A stretch of DNA of 64,000 nt from Acinetobacter sp. NIPH 2699 (GCF_022549355.1 NZ_JAKZGL010000003.1:124001-188000), one strand, 5' to 3'; positions 19,638-29,542 are shown, numbered from the stretch's first letter. Program-made: numbers and translations. Notes: a model not told the origin generated them from the letters alone.

Positions 19638-19940
19638 ATGGATATTGATGTTATAAGCAAGGCCCTCGCCAATCCATTACGTCGACAGATTTTGCAATGG
19701 CTGAAAGAGCCAGAGCAATTTTTACCCGTTGAACAATGTGGTGGTAGTTTTGAACGTGGGGTATGTGCAGGGCACATCGAGCGTTTAGGCAAAGTTGCGC
19801 AATCGACCATGTCGAATCATTTGTCTGTGTTACAGCAGGCTGGTTTGATACAGGTTGAAAAATATGGGCAGTGGTCATATTTCACGCGTAATGAAGCTTT
19901 GATTCAGCAATATATCGAACATTTAAAACATACACTCTAA
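19638..19940 (+). CDS. ArsR-family transcriptional regulator
   Basis: A 100-residue winged-helix repressor. The HTH region is QSTMSNHLSVLQQAGLIQVEKYGQWSYF (about 55-82), matching the ArsR recognition helix pattern. C34 and C43, within EQCGGSFERGVCAGH, precede the recognition helix and could sense metals or electrophiles. I chose ATG 19638 (MDIDVISKALANPLRR) because GGTGA precedes it and the ArsR fold begins there. An upstream in-frame opening at 19569 adds 23 unlikely residues. It lies 54 bases before an old-yellow-enzyme gene and probably regulates it. Confidence 0.85.
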   Translation: MDIDVISKALANPLRRQILQWLKEPEQFLPVEQCGGSFERGVCAGHIERLGKVAQSTMSNHLSVLQQAGLIQVEKYGQWSYFTRNEALIQQYIEHLKHTL

Positions 19941-19994
19941 AACGTATTCAAGAGCAACCTCTAATACGCTGATAAAAGTGAAGTTGAGGCGATC

Positions 19995-21059
19995 ATGGCT
20001 GAACTAAATTCTGCATTACAAGTAGGTGATTTCACAATTAAAAATCGCTTGGTATTAGCACCATTAACGAGAGCACGTAGCGGTGTGGAACGTATTCCAA
20101 ACGATTTAATGGTGGAGTATTACCAACAACGTGCCAATGCGGGCTTAATCATCACCGAAGCAACGGTGATTAGCCCCAAAGCAGTCGGTTATGCCAATAC
20201 GCCAGGTTTATGGTCACAAGCGCAAGCTCAGGCATGGCATAAAATTGTAGATGCTGTGCACGCGCAGGGTTCAAAAATCGTGGTTCAGCTCTGGCATGTT
20301 GGACGTATTTCACATCCAGACTTATTGGATGGTGATACGCCTGTTGCACCAAGCGCGATTCAGCCTGCTGGTGAAGTGAGTTTACTGCGTCCAAAACGCC
20401 CATTTGTGATACCTCGTGCTTTATCTCATGAAGAAATTCAGGAAATCGTCGCGCAATACAAAAATGCGGCTGAACTTGCCAAAGTGGCTGGTTTTGATGG
20501 GGTCGAATTGCATGCTGCCAATGGCTATTTGATCGATCAATTTCTGCAAAGCAAGACCAATATACGCGATGATGAGTATGGCGGTTCAATTGAAAACCGT
20601 GCGCGCTTATTGTTACAAGTGGTGGATGCTTTTATTGAAGTGTGGGGTGCTGGTCGCGTTGGCATACACTTGGCACCACGTGGTGATTCGCATGATATGG
20701 GCGATGAAGACCCATTAGCAACTTTTGGCTATGTGGTTGAGCAGTTAGATCAACGCAAAGTTGGCTTTATTTTTACCCGTGAATATGAAGCCGCAGACAG
20801 CTTATTGCCAAAATTGCGTCCTAAATTTAAAGGCGTATGGATTGCCAATGAAAACTTAACCGCAGATTCGGCGAAACGTATTTTGGCAACAGGCCAAGCG
20901 GATGCGGTTTCATTCGGTAAGCCATATATTGCCAACCCTGATTTACTAGACCGTTTAGAACATGATCTTCCTTTAAATCAGATCCAGTTTGAAACCTTAT
21001 ATGCGACAGGTGCAGAGGGTTATACCGATTATCCTGCATTTGAAAAGCTAGAAGCGTAA
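19995..21059 (+). CDS. Old yellow enzyme family alkene reductase
   Basis: FMN- and NAD(P)H-dependent ene-reductase of the NemA/OYE group, 354 residues, reducing activated C=C bonds of electrophiles such as N-ethylmaleimide or enones. Motifs: PLTRARS near the N terminus, QLWHVGRISHPDLL, and the substrate-binding HAANGYLIDQFLQ (His-Ala-Ala-Asn, the usual H-N pair). SKTNIRDDEYGGSIENRARLLL and the FMN-phosphate region SFGKPYIANPDL also appear. It follows the ArsR gene directly, suggesting electrophile-inducible expression. It ends at a long hairpin terminator. Confidence 0.92.
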   Translation: MAELNSALQVGDFTIKNRLVLAPLTRARSGVERIPNDLMVEYYQQRANAGLIITEATVISPKAVGYANTPGLWSQAQAQAWHKIVDAVHAQGSKIVVQLWHVGRISHPDLLDGDTPVAPSAIQPAGEVSLLRPKRPFVIPRALSHEEIQEIVAQYKNAAELAKVAGFDGVELHAANGYLIDQFLQSKTNIRDDEYGGSIENRARLLLQVVDAFIEVWGAGRVGIHLAPRGDSHDMGDEDPLATFGYVVEQLDQRKVGFIFTREYEAADSLLPKLRPKFKGVWIANENLTADSAKRILATGQADAVSFGKPYIANPDLLDRLEHDLPLNQIQFETLYATGAEGYTDYPAFEKLEA

Positions 21060-21068
21060 TTCGTTTGA

Positions 21069-21138
21069 AAAATTACTCATGTCATTGTAGGGTTTGTTAA
21101 ATATCAACAGACCCTACAAAAATGGCATGAGTTTTTTA
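21069..21138 (+). terminator. Long hairpin terminator after the OYE gene
   Basis: ACTCATG-CAT-TAGGGT pairs with ACCCTA-ATG-CATGAGT around a loop at about 21093-21110, then a T6 run. Confidence 0.75.
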
Positions 21139-21188
21139 TTTAAATTCCGCATAATGAGCGAACATCAAATCGTGAATCATGGTCTCGA

Positions 21189-22508
21189 ATGGCGCAGAAC
21201 AACGCAGCACAGCAAACCCCATTTTGGTATAACCTTTTATTGGTTTGTCTCAAGCCGTTATATCGTTGGAAAATAAAGCAACGTGCCGAAAGTGATGTGC
21301 TGTTTCAGCAGGAATGTATCGAGCGTTTCGGACCTTTCCAGCCGCCTAAAAATCTCAATACCCTTTGGTTTCATGTGGTCTCTGTCGGTGAAACCAATGC
21401 AGCACAGCCTGTAATTGAGCATTATTTAAAACTAGGTCATCCTGTTCTAGTGACCAATACCACCAAGACGGGGCAAGCCCGCGCAAAATCATTATTTTTA
21501 AAAGAACCGTATCTCGATTTATTTCAGGCGGTATATTTGCCTGTCGATCAAAAGCCATTACTCAAGCAATTTTTTGCATTGTATCAGCCGAAAATTTTGG
21601 CTCTGGTTGAAACAGAAATCTGGCCAAATTTAATTGCTGAAGCACAACAGCAACAGATTCCATGTCTTTTGTTGAATGCTCGTCTTTCAGAAAAATCAGC
21701 CAAGGGTTATGCCAAAGTCAGTCGATTAACCAAACCGATGTTACAGCAACTCACATGGATGCTGGTTCAGGATTCTGCCACGCAACAGCGTTATGTCGAC
21801 TTAGGTTTGGATCAAGCTAAAAGTCAGGTGGTGGGCAATATTAAGTTTGATATCACAGCACCAACTCATTTTATTGAACAAGCTGAACAGTTGAAACAAG
21901 ACTGGCCGTTGGCTGGTCGCCAAATCATTACGCTGGCAAGCACTCATGCACCTGAAGAAGGAATCTTACTGAAGCAGCTTCAAACACATCTACATTCAAA
22001 TCCAAACTTACTTTGTATCGTGGTGCCGCGTCACCCTGAACGTTTTGATGAGGTCTATAACGGTTGCCAAAATCTAAATTTAAATACTCAACGCCGCAGC
22101 TTAAAACAGCGTATTGAGGCTGATACGCAAGTTTTTTTAGCCGACAGTATGGGTGAAATGTGGCTGTGGTATGCACTGAGTCAGGCTTGTTTTGTTGGTG
22201 GTTCACTCAATGAACCTGGTGGTGGACACAATATTTTAGAGCCGATGGTACTCAATGTGCCGACGGTGATCGGCCCACGTTATTTTAATTTCCAAACGAT
22301 CGTCGATGAATTTGTTGCAGAGCAAGGGATTTTGATTGGGGAAAATGCTGAGCAGGTTGTACAACAACTTTTAACCTGTTTAGATGATTCAACGCAAACC
22401 CAGCAACTGATTCAGCAAGCACAACTGGTGTTGCAACGTAATCAAGGTTCTCTACAAAAGCATATTCAGTTGCTCGATCATTATTTAACAGTAACCGATG
22501 TATCATGA
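21189..22508 (+). CDS. waaA: 3-deoxy-D-manno-octulosonic acid (Kdo) transferase
   Basis: Membrane-anchored glycosyltransferase that adds Kdo to lipid IVA in lipooligosaccharide core assembly. The 439 residues have the N-terminal acceptor domain signatures WFHVVSVGETNAA and VETEIWPNLI. The C-terminal CMP-Kdo-binding domain has STHAPEEG, VVPRHPERF and FVGGSLNEPGGGHNILEP. An N-terminal hydrophobic segment (PFWYNLLLVCLKPLYRW) provides membrane association. Its TGA overlaps the rsmE ATG by 4 bases (ATGA). Confidence 0.95.
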   Translation: MAQNNAAQQTPFWYNLLLVCLKPLYRWKIKQRAESDVLFQQECIERFGPFQPPKNLNTLWFHVVSVGETNAAQPVIEHYLKLGHPVLVTNTTKTGQARAKSLFLKEPYLDLFQAVYLPVDQKPLLKQFFALYQPKILALVETEIWPNLIAEAQQQQIPCLLLNARLSEKSAKGYAKVSRLTKPMLQQLTWMLVQDSATQQRYVDLGLDQAKSQVVGNIKFDITAPTHFIEQAEQLKQDWPLAGRQIITLASTHAPEEGILLKQLQTHLHSNPNLLCIVVPRHPERFDEVYNGCQNLNLNTQRRSLKQRIEADTQVFLADSMGEMWLWYALSQACFVGGSLNEPGGGHNILEPMVLNVPTVIGPRYFNFQTIVDEFVAEQGILIGENAEQVVQQLLTCLDDSTQTQQLIQQAQLVLQRNQGSLQKHIQLLDHYLTVTDVS

Positions 22509-23215
22509 ATATTGTGTTACTTGAATCCGATCAAACGCTTCTCGCTGATGAATGGTTGATTGAAAATCCACGTCAATTACAACATTTAAGACAGCATATT
22601 CAGCTAAATATTGGTGATACGCTGAAAGTGGGTGTACGTAATGGTCAGCGTTATCTCACCGAAGTTTTGAGTATTTCAGAGCGGCAGATTGTGCTGAAAC
22701 CGATTCAGCTCGAAGCTGTTCCAGAAAAACGACCTGTGCATTTAATTCTGGCTTTACCACGTCCTAAAGTGTTGCGTCGTATGATTATGGATGCGGTCAC
22801 TTTAGGGGTTGAACGGATTAGCTTGATTCATAGTTATCGTGTGGATAAGAGCTATTGGCAAAGCCCATTTTTACAGCAGTTGAATAACTATGTCACTTTG
22901 GGGTTAGAGCAGGCAGGTGATACCATTGAACCTGAAATTCAATTGTATAAACGTTTTAAGCCTTTTGTCGAAGATGTCTTACCCACGTTGATTACTGAGC
23001 AAAAGCCAGCTTATGTGGCACATCCCTACGCTGAACAGCCGATGCCGTATGCCATTCAGCATTCATGTAGCTTGCTTGTTGGACCAGAGGGGGGATTTAT
23101 CCCTTATGAAGTAGATTTGCTCAAAAAAAATGGCTGCCAAGCCATGAGCTTAGGCAACCGAATTTTGCGTACAGAAACCGCGGTGTCCCATATTTTAGGA
23201 AGATTGTTTGTCTGA
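22505..23215 (+). CDS. rsmE: 16S rRNA (uracil-1498-N3)-methyltransferase
   Basis: SPOUT-class methyltransferase that modifies U1498 of 16S rRNA. The 236 residues end with the knot signatures LLVGPEGGFIPYEVDLL and SLGNRILRTETAVSHIL. The N-terminal PUA-like region starts with RQLQHLRQHIQLNIGD. It starts inside the waaA stop and is therefore translationally coupled. Its 3' end overlaps the convergent MscS gene by 21 bases. Confidence 0.95.
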   Translation: MNIVLLESDQTLLADEWLIENPRQLQHLRQHIQLNIGDTLKVGVRNGQRYLTEVLSISERQIVLKPIQLEAVPEKRPVHLILALPRPKVLRRMIMDAVTLGVERISLIHSYRVDKSYWQSPFLQQLNNYVTLGLEQAGDTIEPEIQLYKRFKPFVEDVLPTLITEQKPAYVAHPYAEQPMPYAIQHSCSLLVGPEGGFIPYEVDLLKKNGCQAMSLGNRILRTETAVSHILGRLFV

Positions 23216-24175
23216 AGGGTCCGTATTTTCAGCTTGATCACCACGATATACTTTGACTTCTTGAACTGGATAAGGAATAGAAATGCCTTGCTCATCGAAG
23301 GCAGTGACCACCAATTCCTGAATTTCACTGATGGAGGTGGCTGTAGAGGTTTCGGTGGTGTTGACCCACCAACGCACGGTTAAATTAATCGAGAAGTCAG
23401 CGAGTGCAGAGACATTGACGGAAAAGGCGGGTTGACTCAATACATTACGATTATGATTTAAAATTTTTAAAATAATATCTTTGGCTTTTTGCATGTCATC
23501 ATCATAGCCAATACCCACGATAAAATCACAACGGCGACGCTGATAGGCGTTATTGACGGTAATTGCACTGGTGTAGACGGTGGCATTGGGAATCACGATA
23601 CGGCGGCCATCTGGTGAACGTAAGAATGTTGCGCGGATTTGAATATCTTCAACATTGCCTTCCATACCATTGACCACAATATCATCGCCAATTTTGAACG
23701 GTTCTCCCAATAAAATCAGTACACCTGATAATAAGTTCTGGAAAATATCTTTAAATGCAAAGCCAATCGCGACCGAACCAATACCCAATGCCCCAATCAA
23801 TTGACCTGGAGTGAAGCCTGGAATGGCAATCACCAGCGCAATCAAGAAACCAAAGAACAGAATAAAAGTACTCCCCACACGGTTCAGTACCAAGACCAGA
23901 TTTTGGCGTGTGTAACTACGATTTTCTAAGGTCTTACGGATAAAGAATTTAAACAACTTGGTCAGTAGCCAAAAAATAATGAAAACTGTAATTGCAATAC
24001 CGATATAGGGAATACGCTCCCAAAAACTATCCATGATTTTATCAATCGTGGTGTAGGCATCGTGATATTTTTCAGTATGCGCCAATACCGTTTGGCTGGT
24101 CTTTGTACCTGCTTGATGAATCAGTGCGCCTGTATCTTTAGCCACTTCAGTCAATGTTGTTTGTTCGTTTGCCAA
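23195..24175 (-). CDS. MscS-family mechanosensitive ion channel
   Basis: A 326-residue inner-membrane protein. After a soluble N-terminal helix there are three hydrophobic segments (about residues 57-75, 93-115 and 125-150). The pore-lining TM3 contains the Gly/Ala-rich pattern GALGIGSVAIGFAFKDIFQNLLSGVLIL. A beta domain (GEPFKIGDDIVVNGMEGNVEDIQIRATFLRSPDGRRIVIPNA in pieces) and an alpha/beta vestibule follow. This is the size and layout of small MscS channels that release solutes on hypo-osmotic shock. It ends within the 3' end of convergent rsmE. Confidence 0.9.
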   Translation of the reverse strand: MANEQTTLTEVAKDTGALIHQAGTKTSQTVLAHTEKYHDAYTTIDKIMDSFWERIPYIGIAITVFIIFWLLTKLFKFFIRKTLENRSYTRQNLVLVLNRVGSTFILFFGFLIALVIAIPGFTPGQLIGALGIGSVAIGFAFKDIFQNLLSGVLILLGEPFKIGDDIVVNGMEGNVEDIQIRATFLRSPDGRRIVIPNATVYTSAITVNNAYQRRRCDFIVGIGYDDDMQKAKDIILKILNHNRNVLSQPAFSVNVSALADFSINLTVRWWVNTTETSTATSISEIQELVVTAFDEQGISIPYPVQEVKVYRGDQAENTDPSDKQSS

Positions 24176-24623
24176 AGGAAAGTCTCTATTTCGCTATGAG
24201 GGATAGTCAAGAACGTCATCATAATGAATTTCTGACTGCCCCATATGAGAAATTCATTAACCGATTTATATTTTTATTTTATAACGAGCCAGCCTGAATA
24301 GGTTATGCTGATTGTTGGGGGAAATGTTACTGGATGAACAATCAGGGTTGGTTTTTTTCTCATTGTTCGCTGTTTGGATCGATGGTCAATGATCAAAATA
24401 ATGCACTTTTTTGAAAATAAAAAACATAGACAAGCAGTTCATATTTCAATTATTTTGAGTAAATTTTAAAGCTAAATTGGTTGTATAAGAACCACACTCC
24501 TACGACCAAAGCCGCATTGTTTAGGCTTGTAGTTGGTCGCCATACTGCAAGAGAGCACAACATACCCAAGAAATAGATGCGTACATCTAGGGCGTGAGAT
24601 AAAAGACCAAGGAAGTATAAGTT
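24176..24623 (+). other. acs upstream region
   Basis: About 450 AT-rich bases between divergent MscS and acs genes. Apart from the inverted repeat at 24503-24539 and a GGAAG ribosome site before acs, I see no ORF or known RNA. Confidence 0.4.
24503..24539 (+). promoter_or_regulatory. Inverted repeat in the acs promoter region
   Basis: CGACCAA-AGCC (24503-24513) is mirrored by GGCT-TGTAG-TTGGTCG (24524-24539), centred about 100 bases before the acs start. It could be a binding site for an activator such as the ErdR/CrbR-like response regulator at 28892. The link is inference. Confidence 0.4.
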
Positions 24624-26582
24624 ATGAAAGAAATCTACCCAGTGCCTGAAAAATTTAAAGAAACGGCAAGAATCTCGGAAACAGACTATTTCAATCGCTA
24701 TCAATATTCAATTGAACAGCCTGATGCATTTTGGGCAGAAGAAGCACAAAATATTGATTGGATGAAGCCATTTACCCAAGTCAAAAATACCAGTTTTGAC
24801 CCAGATAATTTTAAAATCGAATGGTTTGCCGATGGTGAGCTGAATGTCTCTGCGAACTGTCTGGATCGTCATTTAAAAGATAACCCACTGAAGCCAGCGA
24901 TTATATGGGAAGGCGATCACCCATCACGCCATAAAATCATTTCTTTTGCTGAGTTGCACGATGAAGTGTGCCGTTTTGCCAATGTGCTTAAGAAAAAGGG
25001 TATCGGCAAAGGTGATCGTGTGGTGTTGTATATGCCAATGGTACCCGAAGCGGCGATTGCCATGTTGGCATGTGCGCGTATCGGTGCCGTGCATTGTGTA
25101 GTGTTTGGTGGCTTCTCGCCAGACTCTTTGGCGAGCCGTATTGATGATAGCCAAGCAAAACTCGTTATCACTGCTGATGCTGGAATGCGCGGTGGCAAGA
25201 TTATTCCACTGAAAGAAAACGTGGATGCTGCCTTAGAGATTCAAGGTACAGATAGCGTTGAACATGTGATTGTGGTGCATCGTACGGGCAACCCAATTCA
25301 GTTTAATGAAGCGCGTGATTTGTGGTATCACCTCGAAATCATGGAAGTGGATGAACATTGTCCACCTGAACCGATGAAAGCGGAAGACCCACTATTTATC
25401 TTATATACCTCAGGTTCGACAGGAAAACCGAAAGGCGTATTGCACACCACGGGTGGTTATTTAGTCTATGTGAATACGACTTTTAGAGAAGTATTTGATC
25501 TTAAAGAAGATGATGTGTACTGGTGTACGGCTGACGTGGGTTGGATTACAGGGCACAGCTATTTACTGTATGGACCGCTGTGTAATGGCACCACAACTGT
25601 GATGTTTGAGGGGATTCCTCAATACCCAACATGGGCGCGTATTGGTCATGTTATTGATAAACATAATGTCACCATTCTCTATACCGCACCAACCGCGATT
25701 CGCGCCATGATGCGTGAGGGTGATGCCTATGTCCGTGAAAGTGATCGTAGTAGCCTACGCTTATTAGGCTCGGTGGGTGAGCCGATTAATCCAGAAGCAT
25801 GGAATTGGTATAATGAAGTGGTCGGTGAAGGACGCTGCCCAATTGTCGATACATGGTGGCAAACAGAAACAGGCGGTATTCTGATCTCGCCGTTACCTGG
25901 CGCAACTGCATTAAAACCAGGTTCAGCAACTCGACCAATGTTTGGGGTTCAGCCTGCTTTGGTGGATGGCGAAGGCAATGAGCTTGAAGGTGCCAATGAA
26001 GGTAACCTTGTGATTAAAGATTCTTGGCCAGGCCAAATGCGTACGATTTGGGGCGACCCTGATCGCTTTATTGAAGCCTATTTCTCAACCTTTAAAAATA
26101 GTTATTTCACAGGTGATGGCGCACGTCGTGATGAGGATGGGTATTACTGGATTACAGGGCGTGTCGATGATGTGCTCAATGTCTCTGGACACCGTCTAGG
26201 AACGGCTGAAATTGAAAGCGCACTGGTTGCACATGAGGCCGTTGCAGAGGCGGCTGTGGTCGGTATGCCACATGATATTAAAGGGCAAGGCATTTGTACC
26301 TTTGTCACCTTACAAGCAGATGTTGCGGAATCTGAAGAGCTACGCAAAGAGTTGGTGAATTGGGTGCGTAAAGTACTGGGTCCAGTGGCAACACCTGATG
26401 CCTTACATTGGGCACCAGCATTACCAAAAACTCGTTCTGGTAAAATCATGCGTCGTATCTTGAGAAAGATTGCAGCAAATGAGTTGGATACGTTAGGGGA
26501 TACTTCAACCCTTGCTGAACCAGCGGTGGTCGATGCCTTAATTGCAACGGTTTATCCAGCAGTTAGCAGTGTCGAAGGATAA
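24624..26582 (+). CDS. acs: Acetyl-CoA synthetase (AMP-forming)
   Basis: Converts acetate, ATP and CoA into acetyl-CoA, the high-affinity acetate-scavenging route. The 652 residues match Acs. The AMP-binding P-loop [30 protein letters not shown] and [23 protein letters not shown] are intact. K607 in [11 protein letters not shown] is the catalytic Lys that is reversibly acetylated in this family. GGAAG lies 9 bases before the ATG. It is monocistronic, with a strong terminator shared with sfnG. Confidence 0.97.
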   Translation: MKEIYPVPEKFKETARISETDYFNRYQYSIEQPDAFWAEEAQNIDWMKPFTQVKNTSFDPDNFKIEWFADGELNVSANCLDRHLKDNPLKPAIIWEGDHPSRHKIISFAELHDEVCRFANVLKKKGIGKGDRVVLYMPMVPEAAIAMLACARIGAVHCVVFGGFSPDSLASRIDDSQAKLVITADAGMRGGKIIPLKENVDAALEIQGTDSVEHVIVVHRTGNPIQFNEARDLWYHLEIMEVDEHCPPEPMKAEDPLFILYTSGSTGKPKGVLHTTGGYLVYVNTTFREVFDLKEDDVYWCTADVGWITGHSYLLYGPLCNGTTTVMFEGIPQYPTWARIGHVIDKHNVTILYTAPTAIRAMMREGDAYVRESDRSSLRLLGSVGEPINPEAWNWYNEVVGEGRCPIVDTWWQTETGGILISPLPGATALKPGSATRPMFGVQPALVDGEGNELEGANEGNLVIKDSWPGQMRTIWGDPDRFIEAYFSTFKNSYFTGDGARRDEDGYYWITGRVDDVLNVSGHRLGTAEIESALVAHEAVAEAAVVGMPHDIKGQGICTFVTLQADVAESEELRKELVNWVRKVLGPVATPDALHWAPALPKTRSGKIMRRILRKIAANELDTLGDTSTLAEPAVVDALIATVYPAVSSVEG

Positions 26583-26587
26583 ATAGA

Positions 26588-26620
26588 AAAACCCCCAAGC
26601 CGAGTCTTGGGGGTAATTTT
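26588..26620. terminator. Bidirectional terminator between acs and sfnG
   Basis: Perfect 9-bp ACCCCCAAG / CTTGGGGGT hairpin with loop CCGAGT and T-rich flanks, between convergent genes. Confidence 0.85.
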
Positions 26621-26658
26621 TGCAATGCTTTTATTTTTCTTCTTATTACCTGCTGCAA

Positions 26659-27765
26659 TCAAGCGGATTTTACTTCTAGATGATTTTCTTGTTCCTGCTC
26701 TAACTGGCGGACTAATGGCAGAACTTTCTCTCCAAAATATTCAACCTCTTCAATAAAATGTAGAAAGCCTGAGAGCACTAAATCAACACCGACACTTTTT
26801 AAAGCCACAATTCGTTCAGCAATTTGCTGCGGTGTACCAATTAAGTTGGTTTTAAAGCCATCGTTATATTGAACTAAATCATCGAAGGTTGATTTTGCCC
26901 AATTGCCTTCGCGTTCAGGCGCTGCTGCACCCGCTTCACGGGTGGCATCACCGAAAGCATTCACGGCTTCAACATTGGCTTGAGCAATGATTTCATTCAG
27001 TACAGCTTTAGCCTCTTCCTCGGTATCGCGGGCAATGATAAATGCGTTGACCCCAATCTTCACCTGTCGATGAGCTAACTTTGCTTTACTTCGAACGTCA
27101 TCGACCTGTTTTTTGATTTCTGCAACACTATTGCCATTGGTAAAATACCAATCTGACACGCGGGCCGCCATATCACGGGCCGCACGTGAGCTACCACCCT
27201 GAAAAACCTCAATAGATGGTTTTTGAAGTGGCTTTGGCTTTAAAGTGTAATCTTGAAATTGATAATATTTACCTTTAAAGCTGTAATGATCAGTGATCCA
27301 GATGCCTTTCAGGGTGCGAATGAATTCTTCCGAACGGACATAGCGTTCATCATGTTCAGGCCATGGTTCGCCAATGGCATCAAATTCACCACGGAACCAA
27401 CCACTGACTACATTAATCGCAATACGCCCTTGGGTCAGATAATCAATGGTGGCCAATTGTTTTGCTGCTAATACTGGTTTCCACGGACCTGGTAAGATTG
27501 CCGCAATCACTTTAAGTTTTTCAGTCTTGGCAAGTAGCGCATGACTAAAACTGACTGACTCATGTTGATTCTCTGCGCCGTAACCTGCGGTAAAGCGGAT
27601 TTGGGTGAGTGCGTATTCAAACCCGCTTTTTTCTGCGGCTTGTGCTAAGCGCACATTATAGTCATAGCTCCAGTCGGTACGTTGTTCAATGTTGCTCACA
27701 ACGAGACCGCCACTCACATTGGGAACCCAATAGGCAAATTTAATTGCCGATTCTGCTATTGTCAT
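26659..27765 (-). CDS. sfnG: FMNH2-dependent dimethylsulfone monooxygenase
   Basis: Luciferase-like flavin monooxygenase of the SfnG group, converting dimethylsulfone to methanesulfinate so its sulfur can be used. The 368 residues begin with the highly characteristic KFAYWVPNVSGGLVVS and contain YALTQIRFTAGYGAE and RIAINVVSGWFRGEFDAIGE. I chose the ATG at 27765 (MTIAES) because GGAGG sits 7 bases before it. A start 5 codons upstream would itself contain that GGAGG. Immediately upstream is the FMN reductase that would supply FMNH2, so the pair forms a functional operon. Confidence 0.92.
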   Translation of the reverse strand: MTIAESAIKFAYWVPNVSGGLVVSNIEQRTDWSYDYNVRLAQAAEKSGFEYALTQIRFTAGYGAENQHESVSFSHALLAKTEKLKVIAAILPGPWKPVLAAKQLATIDYLTQGRIAINVVSGWFRGEFDAIGEPWPEHDERYVRSEEFIRTLKGIWITDHYSFKGKYYQFQDYTLKPKPLQKPSIEVFQGGSSRAARDMAARVSDWYFTNGNSVAEIKKQVDDVRSKAKLAHRQVKIGVNAFIIARDTEEEAKAVLNEIIAQANVEAVNAFGDATREAGAAAPEREGNWAKSTFDDLVQYNDGFKTNLIGTPQQIAERIVALKSVGVDLVLSGFLHFIEEVEYFGEKVLPLVRQLEQEQENHLEVKSA

Positions 27766-27791
27766 CGTTGTGTCCTCCATAAAGATTGATT

Positions 27792-28532
27792 TTATGCGAC
27801 GTGGGTTAAGTTCTTAGCTGACTTGGGGTGTAGACGAGACTCAGCTGCATCTAAGTCTGGAACAGCCGCAGATGGTAAAACCTCTGCTTGTTCAATCTGT
27901 TTATTAATCCCCAAGTTCTGATTGGCTTGTTCGGTTTTTGCTTTGATTACCGCAGCGCGTTGACCCTTGGCTGGTGCCCACTCTAAGATGGGTAAAGCAC
28001 GTGCTACAGCTAAGGTGACGCGATCAGATAATTGTTCGCTTTTTACTGTATATTCAGGTGTGAAATCTCGATCTGTGGCATAGACACCGATAGGCAAGGT
28101 CTGTGCTTGGAAAAAGCTAAACAAAGGGCGTAATTGATGTTCTAGTACCAATGCATGACGGTCACTGCCACCTGAAGCAGCCAATAAAACAGGAACATCG
28201 ACCAAAGCTGTTTGTTCAACAAAATCGAAGAAGTGTTTGAATAAGCCTGTAAACGAAGCACGGTAAACGGGTGTACCCACAATCAATGCATCGGCTGCTT
28301 CTACCGCTGCCAAGTCATCTTGTACTCGTTGTGGTAATTGATTGCGGTAAATTGCACCACCCAATAAAGGTCCGATTTCGCTGAGTTTTACAAAATGTAG
28401 TTTGATATCAATAGCTTCTGCAAGCTCATCAACAATTGCCTGAATTAAACTTTCCGTTTTTGACGGGCTATTTAAACCACCTGAAACAGCAACGATATTG
28501 AGCGGAGTAGAAACAGTATTGCGATTGGACAT
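27792..28532 (-). CDS. msuE: NADH-dependent FMN reductase, MsuE type
   Basis: Flavodoxin-fold FMN reductase (246 residues) supplying FMNH2 to sulfonate or sulfone monooxygenases. The FMN-binding motif VSGGLNSPSKTESL and the family stretch GTPVYRASFTGLFKHFFDFV are clear, as is LLAASGGSDRHALVLEHQLRPLF. It is the first gene of a two-gene unit with sfnG (26 bases between). The pair points to sulfur scavenging from dimethylsulfone under sulfate limitation. No regulator such as SfnR is in the window. Confidence 0.92.
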   Translation of the reverse strand: MSNRNTVSTPLNIVAVSGGLNSPSKTESLIQAIVDELAEAIDIKLHFVKLSEIGPLLGGAIYRNQLPQRVQDDLAAVEAADALIVGTPVYRASFTGLFKHFFDFVEQTALVDVPVLLAASGGSDRHALVLEHQLRPLFSFFQAQTLPIGVYATDRDFTPEYTVKSEQLSDRVTLAVARALPILEWAPAKGQRAAVIKAKTEQANQNLGINKQIEQAEVLPSAAVPDLDAAESRLHPKSAKNLTHVA

Positions 28533-28891
28533 AGTGATTACCTAAATAAAAGCATATTACGAATTGCTTTTTATTTACCTACACCTGCCGTACCACTGTA
28601 AAATAAGGAAATGCTGCAAGCTTATCTTTTTTATCGATATATCTAAAAACAAGCATGAATCAGAATTTAATTGGATTTAATCGCATGTTTCTATTCAGTA
28701 TTTCTTTCAGGGGCTTACTTTTGAATAAAGAGGATGTCAGTTATATGAATATTCGATTTATTTTGCTTGAAAAAGAAATAAAAAATGTCAGAGTGCTTGA
28801 CCAATGGTTTATTTAAAAATAGGCTTAGATAGGTTAATTTTAATAAACACCGTACAGTGACGTACTAAAACAGCAGATTGCTTAAGCGCTT
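28533..28891. other. Intergenic region between msuE and the response regulator gene
   Basis: About 360 AT-rich bases between divergent genes. I looked for a sigma-54 type -24/-12 site upstream of msuE and did not find one. No ORF or RNA is apparent. Confidence 0.4.
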
Positions 28892-29542
28892 ATGAATATT
28901 TTAATTGTAGATGATCACCCTCTCTTTAGACATGCTTTAATTCAAGCGGTTCGTTACAGTTTGCCACAAGCGCAGATCCAAGAAACGGCTGATGTCGATG
29001 AATTTTATCGGCGATTAGAGCAGGGTGCAGAACCTGATCTGGTCTTGCTAGATTTAAACCTTCCTGGCGCATCTGGTTTTTCTGCTTTAGTTTATGTGCG
29101 GGCACAATACCCTGCGATGCCGATCATTGTGGTTTCAGCACACGAAGAAGCGTCGATTATTCAGCGTTCTATCGCACATGGTGCAATGGGTTATATTCCA
29201 AAGTCATCACATCCAAGCCATATTGGTGAAGCCATTAAGCATGTATTAGAAGGGGAAATTTGGTTACCACCAAGTTTACCAAGACATGCAGGTTTCGATC
29301 CAAGAGCTGCTGATGAGACCGCTTTGGCAGAGCGACTGCAATCCCTTACACCGCAACAGTTTCGTGTTCTAATGATGGTTGCTGAGGGATTGTTGAATAA
29401 ACAAATTGCCTATGAGTTAGAGGTCTCTGAAGCCACGATTAAAGCGCACGTGACTGCGATTTTCCGTAAATTAGGTGTACAAAACCGAACTCAAGCGGTA
29501 TTAGCCATTAGTGCATTAAATATTGAAGACAAAAAGATGTAA
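28892..29542 (+). CDS. LuxR-type response regulator, ErdR/CrbR-like
   Basis: A 216-residue NarL/FixJ-type response regulator. The receiver domain (1-120) has acidic DD at 7-8, phosphoacceptor D54 in LVLLDLNLPG and the conserved Lys in YIPKSS. A LuxR HTH (about 150-212) contains LTPQQFRVLMMVAEGLLNKQIAYELEVSEATIKAHV. The compact sequence resembles the ErdR/AgmR/CrbR group, which in pseudomonads and vibrios activates acs and ethanol or acetate genes. acs lies only 2.3 kb away. No sensor kinase is adjacent. The function is inferred from similarity and proximity. Confidence 0.82.
   Translation: MNILIVDDHPLFRHALIQAVRYSLPQAQIQETADVDEFYRRLEQGAEPDLVLLDLNLPGASGFSALVYVRAQYPAMPIIVVSAHEEASIIQRSIAHGAMGYIPKSSHPSHIGEAIKHVLEGEIWLPPSLPRHAGFDPRAADETALAERLQSLTPQQFRVLMMVAEGLLNKQIAYELEVSEATIKAHVTAIFRKLGVQNRTQAVLAISALNIEDKKM

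Noticed and set aside
28533..28700. Sigma-54 promoter for msuE/sfnG
   Set aside because: No GG-N10-GC pair with proper context on the minus strand.
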